Notes: a model not told the origin generated them from the letters alone. Positions 1 through 7,136 are shown, counted from the stretch's first letter. The stretch: DNA of 9,894 nucleotides from Chitinophagales bacterium (GCA_013695715.1 JACCZZ010000082.1:1-9894), one strand, 5' to 3'. Translations and numbers: made by a program.

Positions 1-212
1 GCTATGATCACTTCATCAGCTTGCAACTTCATCTTTATGCCCTCAGCTTTCTTTGCAGATAAATATTCAGGCACCAATCTCAATTTTAAATCTTTGGGAT
101 AACTTTCATCTGCATCAGGCAGCAGTAAGGTATAATCTAATCCAAGGGTCTTCAGCAACTCTTGACGGCGGGGCGACTTAGAGGCCAGAATAATTTTCTT
201 CAAATTTTCCAA
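1..212 (-). CDS. maf: Maf-family nucleotide pyrophosphatase, 5' part only
   Basis: Seventy codons of the N-terminus are present and the gene runs off the left edge. Seen: the translation opens LENLKKIILASKSPRRQELL, with the SxSPRRxELL signature of Maf/HAM1-like house-cleaning enzymes. At the window edge it reads DEVIIA, where the family normally continues into the catalytic Asp. Known for the family: hydrolysis of non-canonical or excess nucleoside triphosphates (often dTTP/UTP) to the monophosphate and pyrophosphate in the cytoplasm; full length is usually about 190 residues. There is no ATG in this frame after the in-frame stop at 213-215. The start is therefore TTG, at 212 or at 203. TTG 212 has an AAGG at 219-222 with good spacing; TTG 203 would give the usual family start MKKIILASKSPRR. 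The gene is divergent from mqnD, 97 bases away. Which Maf subtype it is cannot be decided from this fragment. Confidence 0.9.
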   Translation of the reverse strand, partial: MENLKKIILASKSPRRQELLKTLGLDYTLLLPDADESYPKDLKLRLVPEYLSAKKAEGIKMKLQADEVII

Positions 213-309
213 TTACTACCTTGTAAAAATGGCCAATTATCCTGAATGATTTTAGTTCGGCATAGCTGATATCAATTCAGCACCATAGATGTTGATTAGC
301 TTTGCAACC

Positions 310-1140
310 ATGAAGCTGACTTTGGGTTATTCGTCATGTCCTAATGATACTTTCATTTTTTATGCAATAGTTCATGAAAAGATCGATATGCATGGAATAT
401 CCATTACTCCTGTTATTGGCGACATTGAAGAATTAAATAATAAAGCCCTCAAGTCTGATATTGATGTGGTAAAGGTCAGCTTCGCTGCCTATCTTCATTT
501 GCAAAGCGAATACCTTTTATTGAACTCGGGAAGTGCACTTGGATCGAATTGCGGCCCACTGGTGATTTCAAAAAAAAATATCCATCCTGATGATATTGCA
601 TCCTGTACCGTGGCTATTCCCGGGAAATTTACAACTGCAAATTTTCTCTTTAATATCTTTTTTCCACTCCATGGAGAAAAAAAGGAGATGATCTTTTCAG
701 ATATTGAAAAAACCGTTTTAAATGAATCCACTGATGTGGGAGTTATCATTCATGAAAACCGATTCACCTACCAGCAAAAGGGATTGAAAAAAGTGACAGA
801 CCTGGGAGAATTATGGGAACAGCGTTCAGGTCATCCCATCCCGTTAGGTGGCATTGCAATAAAAAGGTCAATACCGATAGAAACAGCAACAATTATAAAT
901 AATCTTATTCATGAAAGTGTGCTTTATGCATTTGCACATCCTGATGAGGCAATTGCTTTTGTAAAACAGCACGCACAGGAAATCGATGAAGCTGTGATGT
1001 GGCAACACATCCAATTATATGTCAATGAATACACCATAGATCTAAATCAGGAAGGCAGGGAGTCAATTCAATTCTTTATAGATTATGCGATAAAGAATAA
1101 AACCATTTCGCAGAGGGTTGATCCTATTTTTGTTAACTAA
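310..1140 (+). CDS. mqnD: 1,4-dihydroxy-6-naphthoate synthase (futalosine menaquinone pathway)
   Basis: Family role: MqnD converts cyclic dehypoxanthinyl futalosine to 1,4-dihydroxy-6-naphthoate, a step of the futalosine route to menaquinone, in the cytoplasm. Seen in the 276-residue product: the MqnD opening MKLTLGYSSCPNDTF; DVVKVSFAAY at about 52-61; GSALGSNCGPLVI at about 74-86; the ligand-loop-like IPGKFTTANFL at 103-113; and VGVIIHENRFTY at 143-154. His148 of that last motif aligns by position with the catalytic histidine described for MqnD. Length is normal for the family, which has a periplasmic-binding-protein-like two-lobed fold but no signal peptide. An in-frame ATG at 289 would add seven residues (MLISFAT); I prefer 310 because it gives the conserved N-terminus. 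No Shine-Dalgarno is visible. The other mqn genes are not in the window, so the pathway is presumably scattered in this genome. Confidence 0.93.
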   Translation: MKLTLGYSSCPNDTFIFYAIVHEKIDMHGISITPVIGDIEELNNKALKSDIDVVKVSFAAYLHLQSEYLLLNSGSALGSNCGPLVISKKNIHPDDIASCTVAIPGKFTTANFLFNIFFPLHGEKKEMIFSDIEKTVLNESTDVGVIIHENRFTYQQKGLKKVTDLGELWEQRSGHPIPLGGIAIKRSIPIETATIINNLIHESVLYAFAHPDEAIAFVKQHAQEIDEAVMWQHIQLYVNEYTIDLNQEGRESIQFFIDYAIKNKTISQRVDPIFVN

Positions 1141-1222
1141 GTCTGGAATTTAGAAAAGTTCATGCAGCCAGATCTGCAGTATTCATTTCTGGTCAGCAAT
1201 TGAATTATTTTTGAAGCTGGCG

Positions 1223-1987
1223 ATGCTCAACGGGAAAAAAATAGTGGTAGTGCTGCCTGCGTATAATGCCGCTCACACGCTGGAGGCAACCTATCGGGAA
1301 ATTCCATTCGATATGGTGGATGAAGTAGTGCTTGTTGATGATGCAAGTCATGATCAGACTGTTCATATTGGGAAATTGCTTGGTATCAGACATATTGTGG
1401 TGCATGAACAAAATAAAGGCTATGGTGGAAATCAAAAGACCTGCTATGATAAGGCGCTTTCACTTGGTGCCGACATTGTAGTGATGCTCCATCCAGACTA
1501 CCAGTACACCCCTAAATTGATTCCGGCCATGTGCTCCATGATCGCAAATGAGATTTATCCGGTGGTTTTAGGATCAAGAATCCTTGGAAAGGGCGCAAGA
1601 AAGGGAGGCATGCCAGTGTATAAATATTACTTTAACCGAATACTCACATTTTTTCAGAACTTAATGATTAATCAGAAGCTATCAGAGTATCATTCAGGCT
1701 ACAGAGCGTTTTCCAGAAATGTCCTGCAAACAATAAATTATCATGATAACTCCGATGATTTCGTATTCGATAATCAAATATTATCGCAAATATTTATGGC
1801 GGGTTTTGATATTGCAGAGATAAGTTGCCCAACAAAATATTTTGAGGAAGCATCATCCATAAATTTTAGTCGCAGTGTTACTTACGGGATCGGAGTGGTA
1901 CGTGTAAGCTTGAAGCATTTTCTTCACAAGCATAACATAGCTAAATCACGAATATATACTCCTCAACCTAATACAAAAGACAAATAG
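1223..1987 (+). CDS. Family-2 glycosyltransferase, DPM1/dolichyl-phosphate-sugar synthase-like
   Basis: A 254-residue cytoplasmic GT-A fold protein. Seen: the beta-alpha start KKIVVVLPAYNAAHTL (5-20); the nucleotide-binding acidic pair VDDAS (38-42); NKGYGGNQKT (64-73); a metal-site-like segment MLHPDYQYTP (88-97), where the usual DxD of GT2 enzymes is replaced by HPDYQY; LGSRILGKGARKGGMP (116-131); and YHSGYRAF (156-163) followed by DDFVFDNQIL (178-187), the acceptor and catalytic-base region of DPM1-like enzymes. No transmembrane helix or GtrA domain follows, so it is the soluble catalytic type. Family knowledge suggests transfer of a sugar from a nucleotide sugar to a polyprenyl phosphate or glycan; substrate and product cannot be read from sequence. 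An upstream TTG at 1211 would add four residues; ATG 1223 is preferred. It lies 82 bases after mqnD and could be co-transcribed with it. It converges on the Lpt permease with 21 bases between stops. Confidence 0.88.
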   Translation: MLNGKKIVVVLPAYNAAHTLEATYREIPFDMVDEVVLVDDASHDQTVHIGKLLGIRHIVVHEQNKGYGGNQKTCYDKALSLGADIVVMLHPDYQYTPKLIPAMCSMIANEIYPVVLGSRILGKGARKGGMPVYKYYFNRILTFFQNLMINQKLSEYHSGYRAFSRNVLQTINYHDNSDDFVFDNQILSQIFMAGFDIAEISCPTKYFEEASSINFSRSVTYGIGVVRVSLKHFLHKHNIAKSRIYTPQPNTKDK

Positions 1988-2008
1988 GCTATCACAAATT
2001 TATCAAAA

Positions 2009-3448
2009 TTATGCTGGCAGCTGCTCTCTGAACCAGGGCAATCTTTGCAGGCTCCGCTTTAGAAAAGAAGTATAAATATCAATATTGAAGATAACAGATT
2101 CGCGACTTGCTTTTATGACAAGAAATAGCGCAAGGGGGAGCAGTATAAAAGTTGAAAACCACATTCCTTCAAACGGAGTAAGCACGCCTTCCTTTGCCAT
2201 CTTCTCTCCCATTATTGACAAGCTGTAAAAAATTACAAAGAAGAATACAGAAATGACAAAAGGCAATCCGAATCCGCCTTTTTTAATAATTGCGCCCAGG
2301 GGAGCTCCGATCAGGAACAGCACGAAACAGGCAAATGACAAAGAAAATTTTCTATGCCATTCAATTTGAAATTTCCTAAGCACTTCTGATTTAAACTTTA
2401 CATTTTTCGCTGCAATTGTTAAATACGCTTTAAAGTTTCGGGCAGAAGAAAGCGCCTTATACACCATCATAAAGGAGTCAGGAGCCGCAACCAGCTTCGA
2501 GGAATCTCTTACTATGTCAATTGATTTCACTTTGGAAGTATCGAAGTTAGATCGCTGAAAAGAAAAATAGGTGCCGCTGAAGGCTCTTGCTTCTTTAAGG
2601 CCGGTCTCCATATCCTGTTTAAGAGTATCCATTGAATGCTCAAGCTGAACAAGATTCTGCATCTGGTAATTATCTTTAAATAAGTTCTCGTCTGTTCGGC
2701 TTAGTGCAAACTCAGAAAGATCGAAAACTTTTTTCCACTCTTTAAAATTAATCCTCACCTGCTCATAATCCTTCGCCTTTTTTGCAGAAGGTGCCATCTC
2801 TTGAAACTGTTTGCCGTTAAACAGTTCCAATACCAGATACTGCTTGTCTTTGGTCATATACATTTTTCCAGATTGAGCGGTAATCACATAATCATTTCCC
2901 CTGCCGCTGGTATGATCATAAATCAACACATCATGAATAGTCTGGTTGTCCGGTTCTTTTCTGCCTACGCGAATGCTGTACCCATCAATGTCATTGTAAA
3001 ATATCCCCTGTCTTATGTTTAACGCGGGCCTCTGTTGTCTGATGTCGTAGAGCAATGCGCCGAATCTCAGGTTTGCTACGGGCAATACGTTATTTGAGAA
3101 AAGGAAGGCTCCACAACTGATTAGTCCTGCTATAAGCATAAGGGGAGTAATAATGCGAACGAGTGATATGCCCGAGGATTTTAAAGAGGTAAGTTCATAA
3201 TGTTCTCCCAAAGTGCCGAGCGTCATAATCGAAGATAATAATACCGCAAGTGGTAATGCAAGTGGTACCATGCTTGCTGATGCATAAAAGAGCAATTGCG
3301 CAATTACTAAAGTAGGCAGCCCTTTCCCAACAAGGTCATCCACATATTTCCAAAGGAACTGCATTACAAGAACGAAAAGAGTGATGAAGAAGATGGCGAT
3401 GAATGGAGCCGTAAAAGATTTAAGAAGCAGCCTGTCTATTTTTTTCAC
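2009..3448 (-). CDS. LptF/LptG-family permease (YjgP/YjgQ), long Bacteroidota form
   Basis: Inner-membrane permease of the Lpt family. In Gram-negative bacteria LptF and LptG form the transmembrane part of the LptB2FG ABC transporter, which extracts lipopolysaccharide from the inner membrane for transport to the cell surface. Seen in 479 residues: hydrophobic segments near 15-35, 49-78 and 98-118; a soluble periplasmic part from about 120 to 365; then segments near 367-388, 395-413 and 427-446. This is the 3+3 helix plan of PF03739. GEHYELTSLKSSGIS (81-95) is the cytoplasmic coupling-helix region that contacts LptB, and IEWHRKFSLSFACFVLFLIGAPLG spans 362-385. E. coli LptF and LptG are about 360 residues; the surplus is mainly a polar, partly helical insertion at about 250-345. 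The start is GTG, giving MKKIDRLLLKSF. Whether it works as LptF, LptG or a homodimer cannot be told. No lptB is in the window. Confidence 0.9.
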   Translation of the reverse strand: MKKIDRLLLKSFTAPFIAIFFITLFVLVMQFLWKYVDDLVGKGLPTLVIAQLLFYASASMVPLALPLAVLLSSIMTLGTLGEHYELTSLKSSGISLVRIITPLMLIAGLISCGAFLFSNNVLPVANLRFGALLYDIRQQRPALNIRQGIFYNDIDGYSIRVGRKEPDNQTIHDVLIYDHTSGRGNDYVITAQSGKMYMTKDKQYLVLELFNGKQFQEMAPSAKKAKDYEQVRINFKEWKKVFDLSEFALSRTDENLFKDNYQMQNLVQLEHSMDTLKQDMETGLKEARAFSGTYFSFQRSNFDTSKVKSIDIVRDSSKLVAAPDSFMMVYKALSSARNFKAYLTIAAKNVKFKSEVLRKFQIEWHRKFSLSFACFVLFLIGAPLGAIIKKGGFGLPFVISVFFFVIFYSLSIMGEKMAKEGVLTPFEGMWFSTFILLPLALFLVIKASRESVIFNIDIYTSFLKRSLQRLPWFREQLPA

Positions 3449-3463
3449 CTATCTTTCCCTGGC

Positions 3464-4090
3464 ATGAATAAAGAGACAAAGATAATCGTTTCTGCAGAGG
3501 AGCTTATTGTGTTACAGGATCAGGATTTCTTTAAAAAAAAGAAAATTATTACCGAAAAAGTTTATGATCACTTTGCTGTACTTATTGAGAACTTGCATGA
3601 TGAAAATATTTTTTCCAACATCTCTTTTCCGCCTGCAACAGATATAAGGACAGGGAAAATTTCAAAAGGAGAAAACTATTTGGGCTTTCCATTTTTTATG
3701 CTCGACCTGCCGAGATTGTTTAGCAATGATGAGATTCTTGCAGTACGAACTATGGTTTGGTGGGGAAATTTAATTAGCTGCACTCTTCTTGTCTCAGGCT
3801 CCAAATTAGAAGCATGCAGAAAGGCTGTATCTCAAAATTTTTCAAGGCTTGCTGCACTTAACACCAGCATATGTATCAGTGATACGCCGTGGCACCATCA
3901 TTTTGGTGATGATAATTATAAGTTGATGCTGCAATTAAAGGAATCTGAAGTCGCAAATCTTCTGGCACAACAATCCTTCCTTAAATTGTCAAGAAAAATG
4001 CCAGTAGGAGAAATAAATAATTTGCTTCAATTTTCTATAGAGAGTATGAGAATGTATGCCATTTTGCTTAAAGATGAAGCCAACGGTTAA
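3464..4090 (+). CDS. Conserved-looking cytoplasmic protein of unknown function, 208 aa
   Basis: I do not recognise a named domain, though the protein resembles uncharacterised proteins I associate with Bacteroidota. Seen: no signal peptide and no transmembrane helix; an N-terminal helix-rich part (10-45); a motif-dense middle with FPPATDIRTGKISKGENYLGFPFFMLDLPRLF (55-86); RTMVWWGNLISCTLLVSG (95-112); and a histidine cluster DTPWHHHFGDD (140-150). The Thr-Gly-Lys-Ile-Ser-Lys-Gly-Glu-Asn-Tyr run, the Trp-Trp-Gly-Asn core and the HHH cluster look like conserved ligand or metal sites, but that is inference. The start ATG 3464 is the first possible one and lies only 15 bases from the divergent Lpt permease start, an arrangement that may couple their expression. 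The stop lies 14 bases from the stop of the convergent START-like gene. No terminator is visible between them. Base use matches the neighbours, with no sign of transfer. Confidence 0.82.
   Translation: MNKETKIIVSAEELIVLQDQDFFKKKKIITEKVYDHFAVLIENLHDENIFSNISFPPATDIRTGKISKGENYLGFPFFMLDLPRLFSNDEILAVRTMVWWGNLISCTLLVSGSKLEACRKAVSQNFSRLAALNTSICISDTPWHHHFGDDNYKLMLQLKESEVANLLAQQSFLKLSRKMPVGEINNLLQFSIESMRMYAILLKDEANG
3477..3484 (-). promoter_or_regulatory. Candidate Bacteroidota -7 element for the Lpt permease
   Basis: Read on the minus strand this is TATCTTTG, an exact TAnnTTTG. It sits 28 bases upstream of the GTG at 3448, almost the same geometry as the rpoD -7 element (27 bases to its ATG). No TTG-type -33 box is evident at the usual distance. 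The site lies inside the first codons of the divergent gene starting at 3464. An exact TAnnTTTG can occur by chance several times in 10 kb of A/T-rich DNA, so position is the main support. Confidence 0.4.
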
Positions 4091-4104
4091 CTTTTCCTAA
4101 AAAT

Positions 4105-4500
4105 TTATAGCCCGCCAAGTCGCTTTTTGAGTTCATGAACCTGGCTGTCCCATAATCGCTGGGTATCTTTCATTTCCTTGGGATTGGCAAAATCAGTAAT
4201 AAGCAGCACCGTATCACCGGTAATCTCAGTAGTCATGATTTTAAATTCAAAATATTCCTCCTTATTGCTGTCAGCCCATTGAAAACGTATGAGATCATTC
4301 TCATGCTGCTCCAGCACCTTGGCTTTCTGTCCACTATTGTCCCACGAAAATGTAAATTGATTTTGAAATGAATCCACCCGGTCTGCAAACCACTGCGACA
4401 AACCCGAAGGTGTTGAAAGAAATTCATATAGAATAGAAGGTGAAGATTTGATTGTATACTCCAGAGAATATTTTTTATTTTTTGTAGGTGAAGAATTCAT
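4105..4500 (-). CDS. START-like / SRPBCC (AHSA1-type) domain protein
   Basis: A 131-residue single-domain protein. Seen: KYSLEYTIKSSPSILYEFLSTPSGLSQWFAD (10-40), the first strand, helix and the Trp-Phe-Ala-Asp turn typical of AHSA1/START-like folds; then FTFSWDNSGQKAKVLE (49-64), LIRFQWAD (70-77), YFEFKIMTTEITGDTVLLITDFA (83-105), and a final long helix QRLWDSQVHELKKRLGGL (114-131). Known: such folds bind hydrophobic ligands or act as Hsp90 co-chaperone-like modules; the short Bacteroidota members have no assigned function. The open frame extends 44 codons further up to 4632, but that stretch is A/T-rich, resembles nothing, and the ATG at 4500 gives a normal-size domain. The gene is divergent from the sigma factor gene (241 bases between starts) and tail-to-tail with the unknown protein. 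The fold call is firm; the function is not known. Confidence 0.87.
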   Translation of the reverse strand: MNSSPTKNKKYSLEYTIKSSPSILYEFLSTPSGLSQWFADRVDSFQNQFTFSWDNSGQKAKVLEQHENDLIRFQWADSNKEEYFEFKIMTTEITGDTVLLITDFANPKEMKDTQRLWDSQVHELKKRLGGL

Positions 4501-4681
4501 TCTGGTCTTTGAGTGGTGTTTCAACCGAGTGCGATAAAAGTAGAACTTCCAACTAAATAAAAAAAAATATTTGCGAAAAATGGCTTCCTGAATAGTAATA
4601 TTAAAGTTAAACAGCATATCTACTTTTAGCAAATGGTATGTTAAGCAATTCCATAGTAACTTTAGAAGAATGCTTCTGCGA

Positions 4682-4714
4682 TTGAATTCGTTACAGCGAA
4701 TTGTAATATCTTTG
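4682..4714 (+). promoter_or_regulatory. Promoter of the primary sigma factor gene (Bacteroidota -33/-7 type)
   Basis: The -7 element TATCTTTG at 4707-4714 is an exact TAnnTTTG. A TTG at 4682-4684 lies 22 bases upstream, slightly longer than the ideal spacing of about 19-21. Transcription would start near 4721, giving a short leader of about 20 bases before the ATG at 4742. The site falls inside the upstream extension of the sigma factor open frame, which supports the later start. A small inverted repeat (AGAAG at 4664-4668, CTTCT at 4673-4677) lies just upstream of the TTG; its meaning is unknown. Confidence 0.6.
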
Positions 4715-4741
4715 CGTGCTTTTTACAAAATCCCTCCCCGC

Positions 4742-5611
4742 ATGCGTCAGCTAAAAATTACAAAATCAATTACCAATCGCGAATCCCAGTCACTGGAAAA
4801 ATACCTCCAGGAGATTGGAAAGGTGGACCTGCTGACACCAGAGGAAGAAGTTGATTTAGCCAAAAAGATAAAGCAAGGTGATCAAAATGCACTTGAAAAA
4901 CTTACAAAGGCTAATCTTCGCTTCGTGGTGTCAGTAGCAAAACAGTATCAGAATCAAGGCCTTTCTCTCAGTGATCTTATCAATGAAGGGAATCTTGGTT
5001 TAATTAAAGCCGCCCAGCGGTTCGATGAAACCCGTGGCTTTAAGTTTATATCTTACGCCGTGTGGTGGATTCGTCAATCGATTCTGCAGGCATTAGCAGA
5101 GCAAAGCCGTATTGTTCGTTTGCCTTTGAACAAGGTGGGTTCACTAAATAAAATAAATAAGGCATTTTCAGCCCTCGAACAGGAATTTGAACGTGAACCC
5201 TCGCCTGACGAGTTAGCCACGGTTTTGGAGATAAATACTGAAGAGGTTGAAACAACTCTTGGAATTGCCGCCCGGCATGTTTCCGTGGACGCACCATTCG
5301 TTGAGGGTGAAGATAATTCACTGCTTGATGTGCTTGAAAATCCTAATTCCCCTCAAACCGATGGAGCTCTGGAATACAAAGAATCATTGCGCCAGGAGAT
5401 TGAGCGCTCCCTCTCTACTTTAACTGAACGTCAAAAAGACGTCATCAAATTATATTTTGGCATTGGAGTGGAGCATCCGATGTCACTTGAAGACATTGGT
5501 GAAAAGTTCGCCCTTACACGCGAACGTGTAAGACAGATAAAAGATAAAGCTATCAACAAGCTGCGCTCAGCTTCACGCAGTAAACTCTTAAAAACTTATC
5601 TGGGACAATAA
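4742..5611 (+). CDS. rpoD: Primary (housekeeping) sigma-70 factor, short Bacteroidota type
   Basis: This is the sigma subunit that directs RNA polymerase to housekeeping promoters. Seen in 289 residues: region 1.2 around [24 protein letters not shown] (17-40); region 2 from about 54 to 124, with the core-binding [13 protein letters not shown] (78-90) and the -10 recognition/melting helix [15 protein letters not shown] (100-114); region 3 at about 129-205; and region 4 at about 220-285, with the helix-turn-helix [23 protein letters not shown] (248-270). Region 1.1 and the long non-conserved insertion of E. coli sigma-70 are absent, as in other Bacteroidota primary sigma factors of about 287 residues. 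The open frame continues 24 codons upstream to 4670, but ATG 4742 gives the characteristic [15 protein letters not shown] start, and the likely promoter lies inside the extension. No Shine-Dalgarno is seen. A strong terminator follows 22 bases after the stop, so the gene is probably monocistronic. Confidence 0.97.
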   Translation: MRQLKITKSITNRESQSLEKYLQEIGKVDLLTPEEEVDLAKKIKQGDQNALEKLTKANLRFVVSVAKQYQNQGLSLSDLINEGNLGLIKAAQRFDETRGFKFISYAVWWIRQSILQALAEQSRIVRLPLNKVGSLNKINKAFSALEQEFEREPSPDELATVLEINTEEVETTLGIAARHVSVDAPFVEGEDNSLLDVLENPNSPQTDGALEYKESLRQEIERSLSTLTERQKDVIKLYFGIGVEHPMSLEDIGEKFALTRERVRQIKDKAINKLRSASRSKLLKTYLGQ

Positions 5612-5633
5612 TTTTACAAGCTATTTTGAGATC

Positions 5634-5680
5634 AAGCAAACCCTGTTCTATCATTTGATGAACAGGGTTTGCTTTTGTTA
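5634..5680 (+). terminator. Intrinsic terminator of rpoD
   Basis: The arms 5634-5648 and 5660-5674 form a perfect 15-bp stem (AAGCAAACCCTGTTC with its complement) around an 11-base loop. ATC/GAT pairing inside the loop can lengthen the stem. The right arm runs straight into TTTTGTTA. There is no matching T-run on the other strand, so it acts for plus-strand transcription and isolates rpoD from ffh. Confidence 0.88.
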
Positions 5681-5779
5681 TGAGAATTGAGAACTTCACA
5701 TTACTAATGGGAACTGATTCATAAGAATTCTTGTCCCTCAGATAAATAAGTATTAATACGGATAAAAATATAATTAAAT

Positions 5780-7111
5780 ATGTTTGAAAGCCTCACCGAC
5801 CGCCTGGAAGGTGCCATAAAAAATCTTAAGGGCGAAGGAAGAATTACTGACCTGAACATTGCAGCTACAGTAAAAGAAATCCGCAGAGCATTGGTGGATG
5901 CGGATGTGAATTACAAAATTGCCAAAGAATTTACCGACCGTATAAAAGAAAAGACTCTTGGAGAAAAAGTGTTGACGTCTGTGTCTCCCGGACAGTTGAT
6001 GGTAAAGATTGTACAAGATGAGTTGACCGGACTTATGGGGGGTGGCAGATCAGACATTGATCTAAAGGGCAATCCGGTTATCATTTTACTTGCAGGGTTA
6101 CAAGGCTCTGGTAAAACCACATTTGCAGCCAAGCTTGCAAATTATCTGAAATCTAAGCGGGGACGTTTGCCCCTATTGGTTGCATGTGACGTTTATAGGC
6201 CCGCAGCTATTGAACAGTTAAAAATTTTAGGTCAGCAGATTGATGTGCCTGTATATTCTGAAGATGGAAACTCCAATCCGGTTCAAATTGCTGATAATGG
6301 AGTTAGACAAGCCAGGCTTAAAGAATTTGATACAGTTATTGTAGATACCGCTGGCCGCTTAGCAGTAGATGAAGAGATGATGTCAGAAATTGCGAAGCTG
6401 AAGAAAACACTACAACCTCAGGAAGTCTTATTTGTAGTTGATTCTATGACAGGGCAAGATGCAGTGAACACGTCAAAAGCTTTTAATGAACGCCTTGATT
6501 TTGATGGCGTAGTGCTGACAAAACTCGATGGTGACACCCGGGGAGGAGCAGCCTTATCAATCAAATATGAGGTGAACAAACCTGTCAAGTTTGTTTCTAT
6601 GGGCGAAAAACTTGACCAGATAGACATCTTCTATCCTGAACGGATGGCACAAAGGATTTTGGGGATGGGCGACATAGTGACGCTGGTTGAGAAAGCACAG
6701 GAACAATTTGATGAGAAAGAAGCGGAGCGACTCCAGAAAAAAATAAGGAAAAATCAGTTTGACTTCAATGACTTTCTTCAGCAGCTTGGGCAGATAAAAA
6801 AGATGGGGAACATCAAAGATCTTATGGGTATGATTCCAGGAATGGGTAAAGCGATGAAAGATATAGACATTGATGATGAATCTTTTAAGAAGGTTGAAGC
6901 CATTATTCTTTCGATGACCCCTGAGGAACGTGAAGATCCTGAGCTTTTGAATGGATCGCGCAGGAAACGTATTTCTACAGGGAGCGGAAATTCCGTTCAG
7001 GAACTAAATCAATTTCTGAAACAGTTCGATGAAATGCGAAAAATGATGAAGACCTTTAATAAAATGGGAAGCATGAAAAGACCTATGTCAGGGTTGCCCT
7101 TTAAAAAATAA
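5780..7111 (+). CDS. ffh: Signal recognition particle protein Ffh (SRP54 GTPase)
   Basis: Ffh binds the SRP RNA and signal sequences emerging from the ribosome, then delivers the complex to the receptor FtsY at the membrane for co-translational insertion. Seen in 443 residues: the N-domain helical bundle (1-85); the G domain with P-loop GLQGSGKTT (106-114), DVYRPAA (137-143), DTAGR (189-193), TKLDGD (247-252) and the closing loop GMGD (295-298); and a methionine-rich M domain (about 325-435). The M domain carries FNDFLQQLGQIKKMGNIKDLMGMIPGMGK, the RNA-binding helix SRRKRIS..GSG (393-403), and a Met-rich C-terminus. Length and motifs are those of a complete, functional Ffh. ATG 5780 starts the canonical MFESLTDRLEGA; the leader is A/T-rich without Shine-Dalgarno. 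The SRP RNA gene (ffs) was not found in the window. The gene sits 168 bases after rpoD, separated by a terminator, so it needs its own promoter; none is clear. Confidence 0.98.
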   Translation: MFESLTDRLEGAIKNLKGEGRITDLNIAATVKEIRRALVDADVNYKIAKEFTDRIKEKTLGEKVLTSVSPGQLMVKIVQDELTGLMGGGRSDIDLKGNPVIILLAGLQGSGKTTFAAKLANYLKSKRGRLPLLVACDVYRPAAIEQLKILGQQIDVPVYSEDGNSNPVQIADNGVRQARLKEFDTVIVDTAGRLAVDEEMMSEIAKLKKTLQPQEVLFVVDSMTGQDAVNTSKAFNERLDFDGVVLTKLDGDTRGGAALSIKYEVNKPVKFVSMGEKLDQIDIFYPERMAQRILGMGDIVTLVEKAQEQFDEKEAERLQKKIRKNQFDFNDFLQQLGQIKKMGNIKDLMGMIPGMGKAMKDIDIDDESFKKVEAIILSMTPEEREDPELLNGSRRKRISTGSGNSVQELNQFLKQFDEMRKMMKTFNKMGSMKRPMSGLPFKK

Positions 7112-7136
7112 TTTTTAAAGGTTGCTGTTAATTTTT
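7098..7136 (+). terminator. Possible weak terminator overlapping the end of ffh
   Basis: CCTTTAAAAA (7098-7107) pairs with TTTTTAAAGG (7112-7121) around a four-base loop, and a T-run follows at 7131-7136. The stem is A/T-rich and includes the ffh stop codon, and the T-run is about ten bases away. It is therefore only a modest candidate; read-through into the exporter gene is possible. Confidence 0.35.

Noticed and set aside
297..304. TAGCTTTG, an exact TAnnTTTG just upstream of mqnD
   Set aside because: It ends only five bases before the preferred ATG 310, which would leave almost no leader, and no -33 box is present. Chance occurrence is likely in A/T-rich DNA.
495..749. Antisense open frame within mqnD
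   Set aside because: Shadow of the mqnD coding frame; no recognisable protein features.
1142..1172. TCTGG/CCAGA inverted repeat after mqnD as a possible terminator
   Set aside because: Five-bp arms far apart and no T-run following.
1206..1213. TATTTTTG, an exact TAnnTTTG upstream of the glycosyltransferase
   Set aside because: It lies only nine bases before ATG 1223 with no -33 box at a proper distance, so a promoter here would give a nearly leaderless message. Not supported enough to call.
4501..4632. N-terminal extension of the START-like protein (44 more codons)
   Set aside because: A/T-rich, aromatic-rich sequence without resemblance to the family; the domain is complete from ATG 4500.
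4664..4677. Short inverted repeat AGAAG/CTTCT upstream of the rpoD promoter
   Set aside because: A stem of only five base pairs is too short to separate from chance; mentioned with the promoter but not called as an operator.
5046..5321. Antisense open frame within rpoD
   Set aside because: Opposite strand of a highly conserved sigma factor sequence; the product resembles nothing and is explained by codon bias.
5750..5759. GTATTAATAC palindrome upstream of ffh
   Set aside because: A ten-base A/T-rich palindrome is expected by chance and has no matching second site.
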